Notes: generated from the letters alone by a model not told the origin. A DNA stretch of 64,000 nt from JAWPMT01 sp965267435 (GCA_965267435.1 OZ253960.1:5332001-5396000); one strand, 5' to 3'. Shown: positions 1-9,081, counted from the stretch's first letter. Numbers and translations are program-made.

Positions 1-1218
1 GAACTTGTAGCATCCCAGGGCTCGGGTCAGGCCGTAGAAATGCAAGCCATTGATATCGAAGTACTGGGAGGTGCAGATCCGGAGAAGTTTCCATTGCAGC
101 CCAAAAAGCACAGCATGGAGTTTCTTCGGGAAATCGCCCACCTGAGGCCTCGGACAAATACTTTCGGAGCGGTCTTCCGTATCCGGCACCATTTGGCCTA
201 CGGCATTCATAAGTTCTTCCATGACAGGGGATTCTTCTACATCCATACACCAGTGATCACGGCGTCGGATGCCGAGGGAGCGGGAGAGACATTCAAAGTC
301 ACGACAATGGACCTGGACAACCTCCCCAGAAACGAGGAAGGAGCGATCGATTATAAGCAGGACTTTTTTGGTAGAGAGGCCAACCTGACAGTTTCTGGTC
401 AATTGGAAGGGGAGCTGGCAGCTTTGGCGCTTTCGGAGATATATACCTTCGGACCAACTTTCCGGGCGGAAAACTCCAATACGACCCGGCACTTGTCGGA
501 GTTTTGGATGATCGAGCCGGAGATGGCCTTCTATGACCTGCAGGACAACATGGACCTGGCGGAGGAGATGATGAAGTTCCTTGTGAAGTTCATCATGGAG
601 CATTGTGCGGATGACCTTGCCTTCCTCAACAGAAGAGAGCAACAGGAGGAAAAGTCCAAGCCTCAAAACGAGCGACAGGAGATGACACTGCTAGAGCGCC
701 TTCAGTTCATCATAGACAATGACTTTGAGCGGATCACATATACGGAAGCAATAGATATCCTGCGCAACTCCAAGCCCAACAAAAAGAAGAAGTTTCAATT
801 TCTGATCGAAGGCTGGGGAGCTGATCTACAGTCTGAGCATGAGCGCTTCCTTGTAGAGAAGCACTTCAAGAAACCGGTCATTCTGTATGACTATCCTAAG
901 GATATCAAATCCTTCTACATGCGTCAGAATGATGACGGTAAGACGGTTGGCGCTATGGACGTACTGTTCCCCGGTATCGGTGAGATCATCGGTGGATCGC
1001 AGCGGGAAGAACGCCAGGACAAGCTTACGAGCCGCATGGAGGAGATGGGCATTCCGCAGGACGAGCTGTGGTGGTACCTGGAGACCCGCAAGTTTGGTAC
1101 GGTCCCTCATAGTGGCTATGGCCTTGGCTTTGAGCGGATGATGCTCTTCCTGACAGGTATGGGCAATATCCGCGATGTGATACCGTTTCCGAGGACTCCG
1201 GGCAACTGCGAGTTCTAA
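1..1218 (+). CDS. asnS: Asparagine--tRNA ligase (5' truncated by window)
   Basis: Class II aminoacyl-tRNA synthetase that charges tRNA(Asn) in the cytosol. The frame is open from base 1 and carries the typical ELVASQGSGQAVE stretch before the first Met at base 40, so the gene starts upstream of the window. 405 residues are visible of the usual 460-480; most of the N-terminal OB-fold anticodon domain is missing. Class II motif 2 is seen as FRAENSNTTRHLSEFW (from about visible residue 154), and motif 3 as GYGLGFERMM close to the C terminus, which ends in PRTPGNCEF as is usual for AsnRS rather than AspRS. The last seven bases of the gene are part of an 84-base direct repeat that recurs 142 bases downstream. 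Confidence 0.97.
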   Translation, partial: ELVASQGSGQAVEMQAIDIEVLGGADPEKFPLQPKKHSMEFLREIAHLRPRTNTFGAVFRIRHHLAYGIHKFFHDRGFFYIHTPVITASDAEGAGETFKVTTMDLDNLPRNEEGAIDYKQDFFGREANLTVSGQLEGELAALALSEIYTFGPTFRAENSNTTRHLSEFWMIEPEMAFYDLQDNMDLAEEMMKFLVKFIMEHCADDLAFLNRREQQEEKSKPQNERQEMTLLERLQFIIDNDFERITYTEAIDILRNSKPNKKKKFQFLIEGWGADLQSEHERFLVEKHFKKPVILYDYPKDIKSFYMRQNDDGKTVGAMDVLFPGIGEIIGGSQREERQDKLTSRMEEMGIPQDELWWYLETRKFGTVPHSGYGLGFERMMLFLTGMGNIRDVIPFPRTPGNCEF

Positions 1219-1295
1219 TACCTACTGATGTTGCCGGTGTCTCCACCGGCAGCTTTCTCTGATGGCTTGTTGGTGAAAACACCAACAAGGGCGAA
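1212..1295 (+). repeat. 84-base direct repeat, copy 1, with two hairpins
   Basis: Identical over 84 bases to 1354-1437. It starts in the last codons of asnS and contains two perfect stem-loops: GCCGGTG/CACCGGC with a short TCTC loop, and CTTGTTGGTG/CACCAACAAG closed by AAAA. No U-tract follows either stem, so this is not a classical intrinsic terminator, although it could protect or terminate the asnS transcript. Confidence 0.9.
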
Positions 1296-1353
1296 GGCCT
1301 ATAATCCCATCATCCTGATGGGCTGGTTCGTGTGCCACAAACCAGGGGGTTGG
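1296..1353 (+). other. Two further hairpins between the direct repeats
   Basis: The 58-base spacer holds CCCATCA-TCC-TGATGGG and CTGGTTcGTG-TGC-CACaAACCAG (one mismatch). With the flanking copies this makes six consecutive short stem-loops between about 1222 and 1437. No reading frame is evident. Confidence 0.7.
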
Positions 1354-1437
1354 GTTCTAATACCTACTGATGTTGCCGGTGTCTCCACCGGCAGCTTTCT
1401 CTGATGGCTTGTTGGTGAAAACACCAACAAGGGCGAA
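1354..1437 (+). repeat. 84-base direct repeat, copy 2, with two hairpins
   Basis: Second identical copy of 1212-1295, including the seven bases that in copy 1 are the end of asnS (GTTCTAA). Copying of the gene's 3' end shows this is the derived duplicate and that the duplication unit was 142 bases. Confidence 0.9.
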
Positions 1438-1683
1438 AAAGCAAGTCATTTTGACGTTAGGAAAAATCTATTGATGGTGCTAGGCTAATCGTCGATATAT
1501 GTTAAGAGATCCAGCTGGCCGTGCACCTCCTTCGCCGGGATGACTTTCAGAGGGATTGCTTTTCTGGAAGGCTGCTCATTACCACTAACTCGATACCATT
1601 CTTGTCCCTCTCAAGGAAGAGACGTGATTGACTTGCTATTGAGTAATCCCCTGTCCCAATTAAAGAGCTCTGCCCACGAAGAG
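1438..1683. other. Intergenic stretch without recognisable gene
   Basis: Between the hairpin array and the partial dispersed element. Only short overlapping open frames without family resemblance or start signals are present. I see no RNA gene. Confidence 0.5.
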
Positions 1684-1783
1684 AGGCCCTGGCACCATAG
1701 CCCGGATCGTAGTGGAACCCCGTGACGGTCGTGGGAAAGCCGGCGCGAACGAGGGTGAGAGCGAAGAGCCGGCAGTCCAGTAG
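1684..1783 (-). repeat. Dispersed ~145-base element, partial copy A
   Basis: Read on the minus strand it matches the 3' half of the elements at 28011, 55406 and 60350: a CTACT start, GGCTCTTCGCT, GCCGGCTTTCCC, then GGGGTTCCACTACGATCC. The 5' half with the GGGGCCT end is not recognisable. It lies between the convergent ends of asnS and sodA, on the sodA-sense strand. Confidence 0.55.
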
Positions 1784-1809
1784 ATAAAAGCACTGACATT
1801 GGCTGCTCC

Positions 1810-1841
1810 AAAAAAAAGAGCCACCTCTTTCGAGATGGCTC
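1810..1841 (-). terminator. Intrinsic terminator of sodA
   Basis: On the minus strand: stem GAGCCA-t-CTC / GAG-g-TGGCTC closed by a four-base loop, followed directly by a run of eight T. It sits 27 bases after the sodA stop codon, in the right orientation. Confidence 0.85.
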
Positions 1842-1867
1842 CCAATATCTATAAGCGGGCTTGCGCT

Positions 1868-2470
1868 TTACTTCGCTGCTTCGTACAGCTTATTGACCTC
1901 GTCCCAGTTGATCACGTTGAAGAACGCAGAGATGTAGTCTGGTCTTCGGTTTTGATAGTTGAGGTAGTAGGCGTGCTCCCATACGTCCAGGCCGAGTATG
2001 GGGGTGCCTCCGCATCCAACGCCAGGCATCAGAGGATTGTCCTGATTGGCGGAAGAGCAGACTTCCAATTTTCCGTCTACGACACAGAGCCATGCCCAGC
2101 CTGAGCCAAAGCGCGTAGCAGCTGCGTTGCTAAACTGATTTTTGAATTCGTCAAATGATCCCAGGTCTGCGTTGATCGCGTCAGCAATAGCTCCAGTGGG
2201 GTTGCCACCGCCATTGGGAGACATGATCGTCCAGAAAAGTGAGTGATTCCAGTGTCCGCCACCATTGTTGCGGACGGCGCCGTTGTCGGAGTGATTGGCC
2301 ATCAACTCATCCAGAGACTTGCCAGCCATATCTGTACCGTCTACGGCGGCGTTGAGTTTGGCGACGTAGGCTGCATGATGCTTGCCATGGTGGATTTCCA
2401 TGGTCCTGGCATCAATATGGGGCTCCAGAGCTGTGGTATCGTAAGGAAGGGATGGTAATTCGAATGCCAT
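1868..2470 (-). CDS. sodA: Superoxide dismutase (Mn/Fe family)
   Basis: Dismutates superoxide to oxygen and peroxide in the cytosol. 200 residues, the usual length. The four metal ligands are visible: His27 (in IHHGKHH), His76 (in WNHSLFW), and Asp162 and His166 (in DVWEHAYYL). The GGGHWNH context and Gln143 in ANQDNPL are positions that favour the manganese or cambialistic form over the iron form (family knowledge; the metal cannot be proven from sequence). It is followed by an intrinsic terminator. The gene starts 59 bases after tadA on the same strand, so read-through from tadA is possible. Confidence 0.95.
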   Translation of the reverse strand: MAFELPSLPYDTTALEPHIDARTMEIHHGKHHAAYVAKLNAAVDGTDMAGKSLDELMANHSDNGAVRNNGGGHWNHSLFWTIMSPNGGGNPTGAIADAINADLGSFDEFKNQFSNAAATRFGSGWAWLCVVDGKLEVCSSANQDNPLMPGVGCGGTPILGLDVWEHAYYLNYQNRRPDYISAFFNVINWDEVNKLYEAAK

Positions 2471-2529
2471 GATTGAGTAGTTCTTTGATTGATCTATTAA
2501 ATGTTCGTGTGAATATAAAACACCTCCGA

Positions 2530-2988
2530 TTATTTATTGTTCCCTCGCATCTGCCTGAAAAATTCCTTGACGAGTTCTTCACACTCTTGCCCGAGGAGAT
2601 CCCACTGTACAGTGGTTTTTGGGTGGAGGAGCGGTTCGTCCAATCTATCGAAACCCCTCTTGGGATCCCTAGCACCGATGATCACCTGTCCGATCTGGGA
2701 CCAGTACAAGGCTCCTGCGCACATGACACAAGGCTCCAGTGTGACAAAAAGCCGGCAGTCGTTTAAGTATTTAGCGCCGAGGTGATTTTGTGCTGCGGTG
2801 ATAGCGAGCATTTCGGCGTGAGCGGTGACGTCTTGCAGGCGTTCCACTTGATTGTGAGCTTTTGCTACCACACGATTTTTGGCGACCACGACGGCACCAA
2901 CGGGTATTTCACCATCCTCAAAGGCTTTCTCTGCTTCGAGGAGTGCCTGCTTCATCCAGTGCTCGTCGCTGAAGACACTGAGCCCCAT
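2530..2988 (-). CDS. tadA: tRNA adenosine(34) deaminase
   Basis: Converts the wobble adenosine of tRNA(Arg) to inosine; zinc-dependent cytidine-deaminase fold. 152 residues. The zinc site is complete: H57-A-E59 (with Glu59 as proton shuttle) and PCVMC with Cys87 and Cys90. The start is two bases after the stop of the upstream secreted protein, so the two are very likely co-transcribed. A guanine deaminase of the same fold is the alternative, but the EPCVMCAGA signature and length fit TadA best. Confidence 0.9.
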   Translation of the reverse strand: MGLSVFSDEHWMKQALLEAEKAFEDGEIPVGAVVVAKNRVVAKAHNQVERLQDVTAHAEMLAITAAQNHLGAKYLNDCRLFVTLEPCVMCAGALYWSQIGQVIIGARDPKRGFDRLDEPLLHPKTTVQWDLLGQECEELVKEFFRQMRGNNK

Positions 2989-2990
2989 GG

Positions 2991-3533
2991 CTAGCGGATT
3001 CTCACGCTGGCCATGATGTCACGAGCTACGGGCTCCCACTGCTGTCTATGGCGTAGTGGAGCAGTGAAGTTGAAGAGAAGGACCTTCTCATTGTGCAGAG
3101 TGTATTGGATGTATGAGTACTTGGAGACAGAATTGTTGTTGAAGCTTTCCTCGCTGTATACTTTGGACGTGAACTCGAAGACGATGTACTCACGGCCACC
3201 TACCTCTTGAATGCCCTCCTGAATGAAGTGTACTTCGGTGTGAAGCCCCTGAATGTTGGCCTTGTAGAAGTCCTTGAGGATCTCGAGGTCGCCCGCTCCC
3301 CACCGTGTGCTGTTTTCATTGACGCCGACATCGACTGTGCGGTCATAATTGGTGAACATGGCAATGGGGATACGTGAGGACACGTACTTGCGGTTCCTTT
3401 CCTCTTCGCTCATATTGATGAAGTCTGACGGGATCTTTATCGATATCTCATCGGAGATCTTCTGGCGCTCGAGCTTCTGGGCCTTAGGCACAAATGAAAT
3501 GGCCAATAGCGAAAGAAATAGCAGGTATCGCAT
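2991..3533 (-). CDS. Secreted protein of unknown function
   Basis: 180 residues with an N-terminal signal peptide (hydrophobic stretch about residues 3-16, probable cleavage near KAQ). The mature part is a single small alpha/beta-looking domain with no catalytic motif that I recognise. It contains IKIPSDF near the start, and its general pattern resembles small DcrB/PsbP-like exported proteins, but this is only an impression. It precedes tadA by two bases, which suggests one transcript; the functional link is not obvious. Confidence 0.75.
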   Translation of the reverse strand: MRYLLFLSLLAISFVPKAQKLERQKISDEISIKIPSDFINMSEEERNRKYVSSRIPIAMFTNYDRTVDVGVNENSTRWGAGDLEILKDFYKANIQGLHTEVHFIQEGIQEVGGREYIVFEFTSKVYSEESFNNNSVSKYSYIQYTLHNEKVLLFNFTAPLRHRQQWEPVARDIMASVRIR

Positions 3534-3692
3534 CTCGTGTATTTTCTATCCAAGCTTTGTTTGCACTGGCAATTTAATGAAGTGGAGCGGATCTTCTCGC
3601 GGTGTTTGGATAGATCGGCATCCTGATCGGATGGGTGAGAATTGACCGCGCCAACTTATGCCAATTTCACAAGCACAAGCAAGAACAATCAC

Positions 3693-3700
3693 TAAATTTG
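3693..3700 (+). promoter_or_regulatory. Possible aspS -7 box (TAAATTTG)
   Basis: Exact match to the Bacteroidota -7 consensus TAnnTTTG, 39 bases before the ATG at 3740. No TTG is seen at the usual -33 position, so support is moderate. If real, the transcript starts near 3707, which excludes the in-frame ATG at 3635. Confidence 0.4.
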
Positions 3701-3739
3701 CCGCTGCTTAGAAATCTAACGTCGGCAATCAAGATTATT

Positions 3740-5485
3740 ATGTTACGAACACATACTTGCGGAGAACTAAGGATCGATCACGTAGGTGAAGCGGTGACGC
3801 TATGCGGCTGGGTGCAGCGCATGAGGGACAAAGGAGGACTCCTTTGGATCGATCTCAGGGACAAATTCGGACTCACACAGCTGATGTTTGATGAAAGCAG
3901 CACTGCTCCTGAGCTAGTGGGAAAGGCCCGCGATGTGGGTCGGGAGTTTGTCCTGCGGGTACAGGGCAAGGTGATCGAGCGACATTCGAAAAATGACAAG
4001 ATGCCCACTGGTGATATCGAGATCGAAGTGACCACACTTGACATCTTGAATGCGTCGGAGGTCCCTCCATTTATGATCGAGGATGAGACCGATGGGGGTG
4101 AGGATCTGCGAATGAAATATCGCTACCTGGACCTCCGCCGGGCGCCTGTGCGGAAGAATCTGGAGTTGAGGCATCGCCTCATGCAGAAAACCCGCGAATA
4201 TCTCGATGGACAGGCTTTCACAGAGGTGGAGACCCCTTACCTGATCAAATCCACACCTGAAGGAGCACGGGACTTTGTTGTGCCTTCGCGGATGAATGAG
4301 GGCCAGTTTTATGCGCTGCCGCAGTCGCCACAGACTTTCAAGCAACTGTTGATGGTATCGGGGCTCGACCGCTACTTTCAGCTGGTCAAGTGTTTTCGGG
4401 ACGAGGACTTGCGAGCAGACAGGCAGCCGGAGTTCACACAGATAGACTGTGAGATGTCGTTTGTCACTCGGGATGATGTGCTGGAGACTTTTGAAGGGCT
4501 CATGCACTTCCTCTATCGTGAAGTGCTCGGCAAAGAGATACCCGCTTTTCCCCGCATCACCTATGCGGAGGCTATGGAGAAGTATGGATCTGACAAGCCT
4601 GACCTGCGATTTGGCATGCAGTTCTGCGAGCTCAATGAGCTGGCACAGAATAAAGGCTTTCAGGTTTTTGATCAGGCGGAGTTGGTCGTTGGGATCAACG
4701 CGGCAGGATGTGCCTCCTATTCCCGAAAGGAAGTGGATGGATTGACAGATTTTGTTCGACGGCCGCAAATCGGGGCGAAGGGCCTCGTCTACGTCAAATA
4801 CAACGAGGATGGCTCCTTCAAATCATCGATCGACAAGTTCTTTACCCCGGAGCAGCTCGGAGAGTGGGCTGCGAAGATGGAGGCCAAGCCAGGTGATCTT
4901 CTTTTGATCCTTGCGGGAGAGGCAGCAGCCACACGCAAGCAGCTCAATGAGCTGAGACTAGAAATGGGCACGAGGCTAGGCCTTCGTTCGAAGGACGAGG
5001 TGGCACCTGCATGGGTGGTGGACTTCCCACTTCTTGAATGGGATGAGGAGACCGCCCGATATCATGCGATGCACCATCCTTTCACTTCGCCAGCGCCTGA
5101 AGACCTCGATAAACTGGAAACCGACCCTGGCAATGTAAATGCCAATGCCTACGATATGGTGATCAATGGCGTAGAGATCGGAGGGGGGTCGATCCGAATT
5201 CATGACAGCGCACTCCAAAGCCGAATGTTTACCGCCCTTGGGTTTACTGAAGAGGAAGCACAGCAGCAGTTTGGTTTCCTATTGGGCGCATTCCAGTACG
5301 GAGCTCCCCCACATGGTGGTATTGCGCTGGGGTTTGATCGATTGTGTGCGCTATTCGGAGGACAGGACAGCATTCGCGACTTTATTGCGTTTCCGAAGAA
5401 CAACTCGGGTCGCGATTTGATGATCGACTCGCCGTCGCCCATTGATAAGTCGCAACTTGACGAGCTTCATATCGCACTTAAATAA
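3740..5485 (+). CDS. aspS: Aspartate--tRNA ligase
   Basis: Bacterial-type class II AspRS, 581 residues, the normal length for the form with an inserted GAD domain. The N-terminal OB-fold reads LCGWVQRMRDKGG. Motif 2 shows KCFRDEDLRADRQPEF and motif 3 shows GIALGFDRL, with the C-terminal AFPKNNSGRDLM region. The frame is open further upstream to an ATG at 3635, but the family's N terminus is MLRTHTCGEL, which begins at 3740, and a putative -7 box lies between the two ATGs. Discriminating or non-discriminating specificity cannot be told from this window; asnS is present, which suits a discriminating enzyme. Confidence 0.96.
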   Translation: MLRTHTCGELRIDHVGEAVTLCGWVQRMRDKGGLLWIDLRDKFGLTQLMFDESSTAPELVGKARDVGREFVLRVQGKVIERHSKNDKMPTGDIEIEVTTLDILNASEVPPFMIEDETDGGEDLRMKYRYLDLRRAPVRKNLELRHRLMQKTREYLDGQAFTEVETPYLIKSTPEGARDFVVPSRMNEGQFYALPQSPQTFKQLLMVSGLDRYFQLVKCFRDEDLRADRQPEFTQIDCEMSFVTRDDVLETFEGLMHFLYREVLGKEIPAFPRITYAEAMEKYGSDKPDLRFGMQFCELNELAQNKGFQVFDQAELVVGINAAGCASYSRKEVDGLTDFVRRPQIGAKGLVYVKYNEDGSFKSSIDKFFTPEQLGEWAAKMEAKPGDLLLILAGEAAATRKQLNELRLEMGTRLGLRSKDEVAPAWVVDFPLLEWDEETARYHAMHHPFTSPAPEDLDKLETDPGNVNANAYDMVINGVEIGGGSIRIHDSALQSRMFTALGFTEEEAQQQFGFLLGAFQYGAPPHGGIALGFDRLCALFGGQDSIRDFIAFPKNNSGRDLMIDSPSPIDKSQLDELHIALK

Positions 5486-5544
5486 ATAGGGCATGGCACT
5501 TACCTGAGTTTTTAAGTAAGTTTGTTATTGAGCAGAAACGCGGC

Positions 5545-6456
5545 ATGACCAAAAAGTTTCTTATTTATTCCACCCCTATCATGGTTCTCTTTGTGGCGCT
5601 GGCCCTCTTCGAGCCATATATCTATCAGAACTTCATCGCAAGTACGAAGATCGACCGTCTTAAAGGCAAGGAGTTTGAGATCATCGCCCACAAAGGGGCA
5701 AGTGGTTCAGCTCCGGAGAATACGCTGGCAGCATTTCAAAAGGCGCTGGACCTGGGCGTGGACATGATCGAGCTGGATGTGCGACACACGAAGGACAGTG
5801 AGATCATCGTGTTTCACGATCAACTCCTGGATCGCACTACCAATGGTAAAGGAGATGTGCATGACTTCACCCTTGCCCAGATCAAAGAGTTGAGTGCGGG
5901 CTCGTGGGGTCAATGGGCCAGGGATACGACGTTTGTCAATGAGAAAGTTCCCACGCTTAAAGAAGCACTGGATTTGATCAATGGTCGATGTAAGGTACTG
6001 ATCGAGGTCAAGCACATGGACCATGCCCTCTATCACGATTTTGCGCTGAAGCTGGTGGACGTCATTCGCGAAGAGAAGGACGGCTTTGAATGGTGTATCC
6101 TGCAGTCGTACGAAGATGACTACCTGATCGAGGCAAAAGAATATGAGCCGCGTGTGCAGACCAAAAAGCTCCTTGTGGGTGAGGACTCGACGCCATTGCT
6201 GGCGTTCTATGTAGAGACGCGCGTGCACCTCGGGCGTGGCGGGAAGGAGATGCCATTGGCTGCGCTCAATCCTCACTACGAAACCCTATCCCCACGGAGG
6301 ATCTTCCGAATGCATTCCCGCGGCTACAAAGTGTATACCTACCCTGTCAATGAGCGTGATGATATGATCAAAATGCTCAATATGGGCGTCGATGGGATCA
6401 TCACTGACTTTCCATCGCGACTAATAGAAATCCGGGAGGAGATAGAGAAGTTATAG
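5545..6456 (+). CDS. Glycerophosphodiester phosphodiesterase, membrane-anchored
   Basis: Hydrolyses glycerophosphodiesters to sn-glycerol 3-phosphate and an alcohol. 303 residues: one N-terminal membrane segment (about residues 5-22), then a GDPD TIM-barrel. Key residues: His49 in AHKGAS, Glu58 in PENT, Glu76 and Asp78 in ELDV, and His91 in FHD; the family's typical C-terminal GVDGIITDFP is present. The segment at the N terminus implies a periplasmic anchored enzyme. The last six bases overlap the convergent TPR gene. A second, lipoprotein GDPD lies at 58423. Confidence 0.9.
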   Translation: MTKKFLIYSTPIMVLFVALALFEPYIYQNFIASTKIDRLKGKEFEIIAHKGASGSAPENTLAAFQKALDLGVDMIELDVRHTKDSEIIVFHDQLLDRTTNGKGDVHDFTLAQIKELSAGSWGQWARDTTFVNEKVPTLKEALDLINGRCKVLIEVKHMDHALYHDFALKLVDVIREEKDGFEWCILQSYEDDYLIEAKEYEPRVQTKKLLVGEDSTPLLAFYVETRVHLGRGGKEMPLAALNPHYETLSPRRIFRMHSRGYKVYTYPVNERDDMIKMLNMGVDGIITDFPSRLIEIREEIEKL

Positions 6457-7443
6457 GGGCGTTGCTTGTAGCGTCACTTGCTCGACTTCTGAAGCGATGT
6501 AGCCAAAGGAATCCCAACTATTCCCCGAAAGGACCTTGTCGAAAGTTTCAGCGGCGATTTCCACCTCACCTCTGAGTGCATACCAGTTGCCTAATCCGTA
6601 GCCTACAGTCGGATCGAGACTATCATCCCGGCGGTACGCCAGTTCATATAGTCGCTCCGGGGAGATCACGTTTTTGAAAAGCAGGAGGATATTGAGGTAG
6701 TCCTTGTTTTCTCGCACATTCATCTTTGGGGATACAGCGACGAGCAGGGTATCTGCCTCTTCCTGGTTGCCAATTCGAATGTATGTTCGGTAGAGCCATG
6801 CGGTTGTTGCTACGAGCAGGTCATCATTGTCACAGACCGTCAGGCACTTGTTATATGCAGAGATGGCCTTGTCGAAGTTGCCTTGCAGGTAGTAGGCAAG
6901 ACCGAGATGATACCAGATACTGAATTGGACATTCCGTATAGGCACTCTCGCTCCAATACCGCTGACGGCAAGTTCTTTTTCGTTATTCCTGGATCGTGAG
7001 AAGAAGGCGGCGTTTTCCAAGTCTTTGACGGCTTTGTCAAAAGCCCGCGCGGTTATGTGTGCCTCTCCTCGGTGGCGCATCAGTTTGTAGGAGTTGGGGT
7101 GCTTTTCGAGTCCGGTGGTGTAGACCTTGATGGCCTCGTTGTACCGGCCGAGATGGGCTAATCGTCTGCCGTACCAGATAATGTATTCTAGGCTATCCGG
7201 GTTTTGCTGGTATTGGGAGTAAGCAGATGCCAGGAGGCGTTCACGCCGCGCCTGCTCCCGCCCTTCGAAAGCTTTTGGTGGAAAGGGCTCACCGAGCAAC
7301 GATACGATTGGCTGGCTGCGAAGAGTGTCAGCAGCATTGGATGCAGATTCGGTGCTGCTTCCTTCGCTGGATTCGGTCTGAATACAGCGAGAAGCCACCA
7401 ATGCCAAAATCAGCATCAACATCGTATGTGGAAACGCTCTCAC
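6451..7443 (-). CDS. TPR-repeat protein, probable lipoprotein
   Basis: 330 residues. It has an N-terminal hydrophobic signal followed by LVASRC: Cys20 could be lipidated, although Arg just before the Cys is unusual for a lipobox. A Ser/Thr/Glu-rich linker follows, then several TPR-like helix pairs (for example YGRRLAHLGRYNEAIKVY and YHLGLAYYLQGNFDKAISAY). TPRs mediate protein-protein contacts; no partner can be named. The 3' end overlaps the convergent GDPD gene by six bases, so the two transcripts are antisense at their ends. Confidence 0.8.
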   Translation of the reverse strand: MRAFPHTMLMLILALVASRCIQTESSEGSSTESASNAADTLRSQPIVSLLGEPFPPKAFEGREQARRERLLASAYSQYQQNPDSLEYIIWYGRRLAHLGRYNEAIKVYTTGLEKHPNSYKLMRHRGEAHITARAFDKAVKDLENAAFFSRSRNNEKELAVSGIGARVPIRNVQFSIWYHLGLAYYLQGNFDKAISAYNKCLTVCDNDDLLVATTAWLYRTYIRIGNQEEADTLLVAVSPKMNVRENKDYLNILLLFKNVISPERLYELAYRRDDSLDPTVGYGLGNWYALRGEVEIAAETFDKVLSGNSWDSFGYIASEVEQVTLQATPL

Positions 7444-7494
7444 TATTTACAAGTCTGTTGTGACTATAAAAACAGCGAGTGGTGTGTATCAAGA

Positions 7495-9081
7495 TCAATC
7501 CGTCCAGTTCGGATATCCGGGATAAATAATATCTCCTTCCTCTTCTTTGGCGGTCTTTACCATACCCCTCACTTGTTTCAACAATTCCTTAGCATCAAAA
7601 ATGATTCCATCTTTTATGGTGTACTTGACACCACCTACCCTTTCGACCTTATTGTCCTCTGAAAGTTTAATGGCTCCAGTACCATACAGGACCTTAAGAT
7701 TCTCCAGGGGATTCTCCTCAATTACAATCAAATCAGCCAGCTTCCCTACTTCGATCGTACCGATCTGATCTTCCATTCCCAGCGCCTCAGCACCCAATAA
7801 TGTGGCCGATCTGATCACTTCCAGCGGATGAAATCCTGCCTCCCTCAACAATTCCAACTCACGGATGTAAGCAAACCCATATAACTGATATATAAACCCG
7901 GAATCTGATCCGGTTGTTACCCTGCCGCCACGATTTTTGTATTCATTAACAAAGGTCATCCACAACTGATAGTTCTTTTTCCAGGCTACTTCGTGCTCTG
8001 TACCCCAGTAATGCCAGTAGCTCCCGTGAGAGACTTTGCTGGGCTCGTAGAACTTCCAGAGAGAGGGTAACGTGTAGTCGCGGTGCCAGTCTGCATTCAT
8101 CGCCCTCATCAAATCGCGACTTGCCTCGTAAATGTTGAATGTCGGATCAAGCGTGAAGTCCAGTTCCAGTAGGCGGTTCATCACTTCGTTCCACTTGTCA
8201 GAATAAGGGGGTGCTGCCTGAGCCCAAAGCTTGCCTGCTTCACCAAATCGATCCTGTTCGTTTTGGTAGTTGTAGTCCAGTGGATAGTCCTGAATGACAC
8301 GGTCTGCAAACATAGCCTCTGGCAGTCCATACCAATGTTCCATAGTCGTCAGACCAGCCTCAGCGGAATTGACCACATTCCACCAGCCGACATTGAGTTG
8401 GGCGTGGTGACATGCTGAGCCAAGACCTAACTTTTTATTTTCACCCAGTGCGGCCTTCATGATTTCGGGGCGAGCACCGAAAAACTTAATGCCATCAGCC
8501 CCTGCCGCTGCATTATCGCGGACCCATTGCCTGGCTTCATCGGGTGTATTGATGGAGGAGCCTTGTCCAAAAAAAGTATAGGCCACTATTCTCGGTGCCG
8601 TGATGCTATTGGCCTCGCTTTTCTTTTTGTGGTCCAATGTCCACTCGCGGCCGTTACCGCTGCCGGGCTCTCGGATAGTCGTGATACCGTGAGCCAGCCA
8701 AAGCTTGAATACGTACTCAGAGGGCGTGCCCTGGCTGCTGCCCCCGATATGTCCGTGCATATCTACGAACCCTGGGAGGACGTAGTGCCCTGAGGCGTCT
8801 ATCTCTCTACCACCTTCTTTGAGCGCGGGTCGACGGTCTTCATTGATCTCCACGCCCGGATAGCCGACTGTTCGGATAGAGGCAATCTTATTGTTTTCGA
8901 TGACGATGTCCACAGGGCCTATGGGAGGTGCGCCGTTGCCATTGATCACTGTGGCCCCTCTGATGATCAATTGATCGAAAGGGCCTTCTCCCACGGTACG
9001 GTCGGGCGCAGGGGCCACACCGTCCTGAGCGGAAGACATTATCCAACATCCAACCAAGCATATGGTAGCTATGAATTTCAT
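7495..9081 (-). CDS. Secreted amidohydrolase
   Basis: Metal-dependent hydrolase of the amidohydrolase superfamily (imidazolonepropionase/prolidase-like subgroup); substrate unknown. I chose the start at 9081, giving 528 residues and a proper signal peptide that ends near MSSAQ; the frame is open ten codons further. The metal-binding motifs are in order: DMHGH (His109 and His111), the lysine region GIKFFG, a His in ACHHAQ, a His in TMEHWYG, and Asp in TTGSDSGF. The N-terminal beta-sandwich that completes the fold (IIRGATVINGNG) is present. The protein is exported, so it is probably a periplasmic scavenging enzyme (inference). Confidence 0.88.
   Translation of the reverse strand: MKFIATICLVGCWIMSSAQDGVAPAPDRTVGEGPFDQLIIRGATVINGNGAPPIGPVDIVIENNKIASIRTVGYPGVEINEDRRPALKEGGREIDASGHYVLPGFVDMHGHIGGSSQGTPSEYVFKLWLAHGITTIREPGSGNGREWTLDHKKKSEANSITAPRIVAYTFFGQGSSINTPDEARQWVRDNAAAGADGIKFFGARPEIMKAALGENKKLGLGSACHHAQLNVGWWNVVNSAEAGLTTMEHWYGLPEAMFADRVIQDYPLDYNYQNEQDRFGEAGKLWAQAAPPYSDKWNEVMNRLLELDFTLDPTFNIYEASRDLMRAMNADWHRDYTLPSLWKFYEPSKVSHGSYWHYWGTEHEVAWKKNYQLWMTFVNEYKNRGGRVTTGSDSGFIYQLYGFAYIRELELLREAGFHPLEVIRSATLLGAEALGMEDQIGTIEVGKLADLIVIEENPLENLKVLYGTGAIKLSEDNKVERVGGVKYTIKDGIIFDAKELLKQVRGMVKTAKEEEGDIIYPGYPNWTD

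Noticed and set aside
1212..1437. CRISPR-like direct repeats
   Set aside because: Only two copies, each 84 bases, built of hairpins and sharing the end of asnS; no spacers in series and no cas genes.
3635..3739. Upstream in-frame extension of aspS
   Set aside because: The 35 extra residues do not match the AspRS N terminus, and a -7 box lies between the two start codons.
3914..4768. 284-codon antisense frame in aspS
   Set aside because: Shadow of the highly conserved synthetase gene on the other strand; no start context or family match.
5486..5544. Possible terminator after aspS (ACTTA...TAAGT stem)
   Set aside because: Short, weak stem with a long loop and no convincing T-run after it.
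5707..6276. 189-codon antisense frame in the first glycerophosphodiesterase gene
   Set aside because: Shadow frame opposite a clearly conserved coding sequence.
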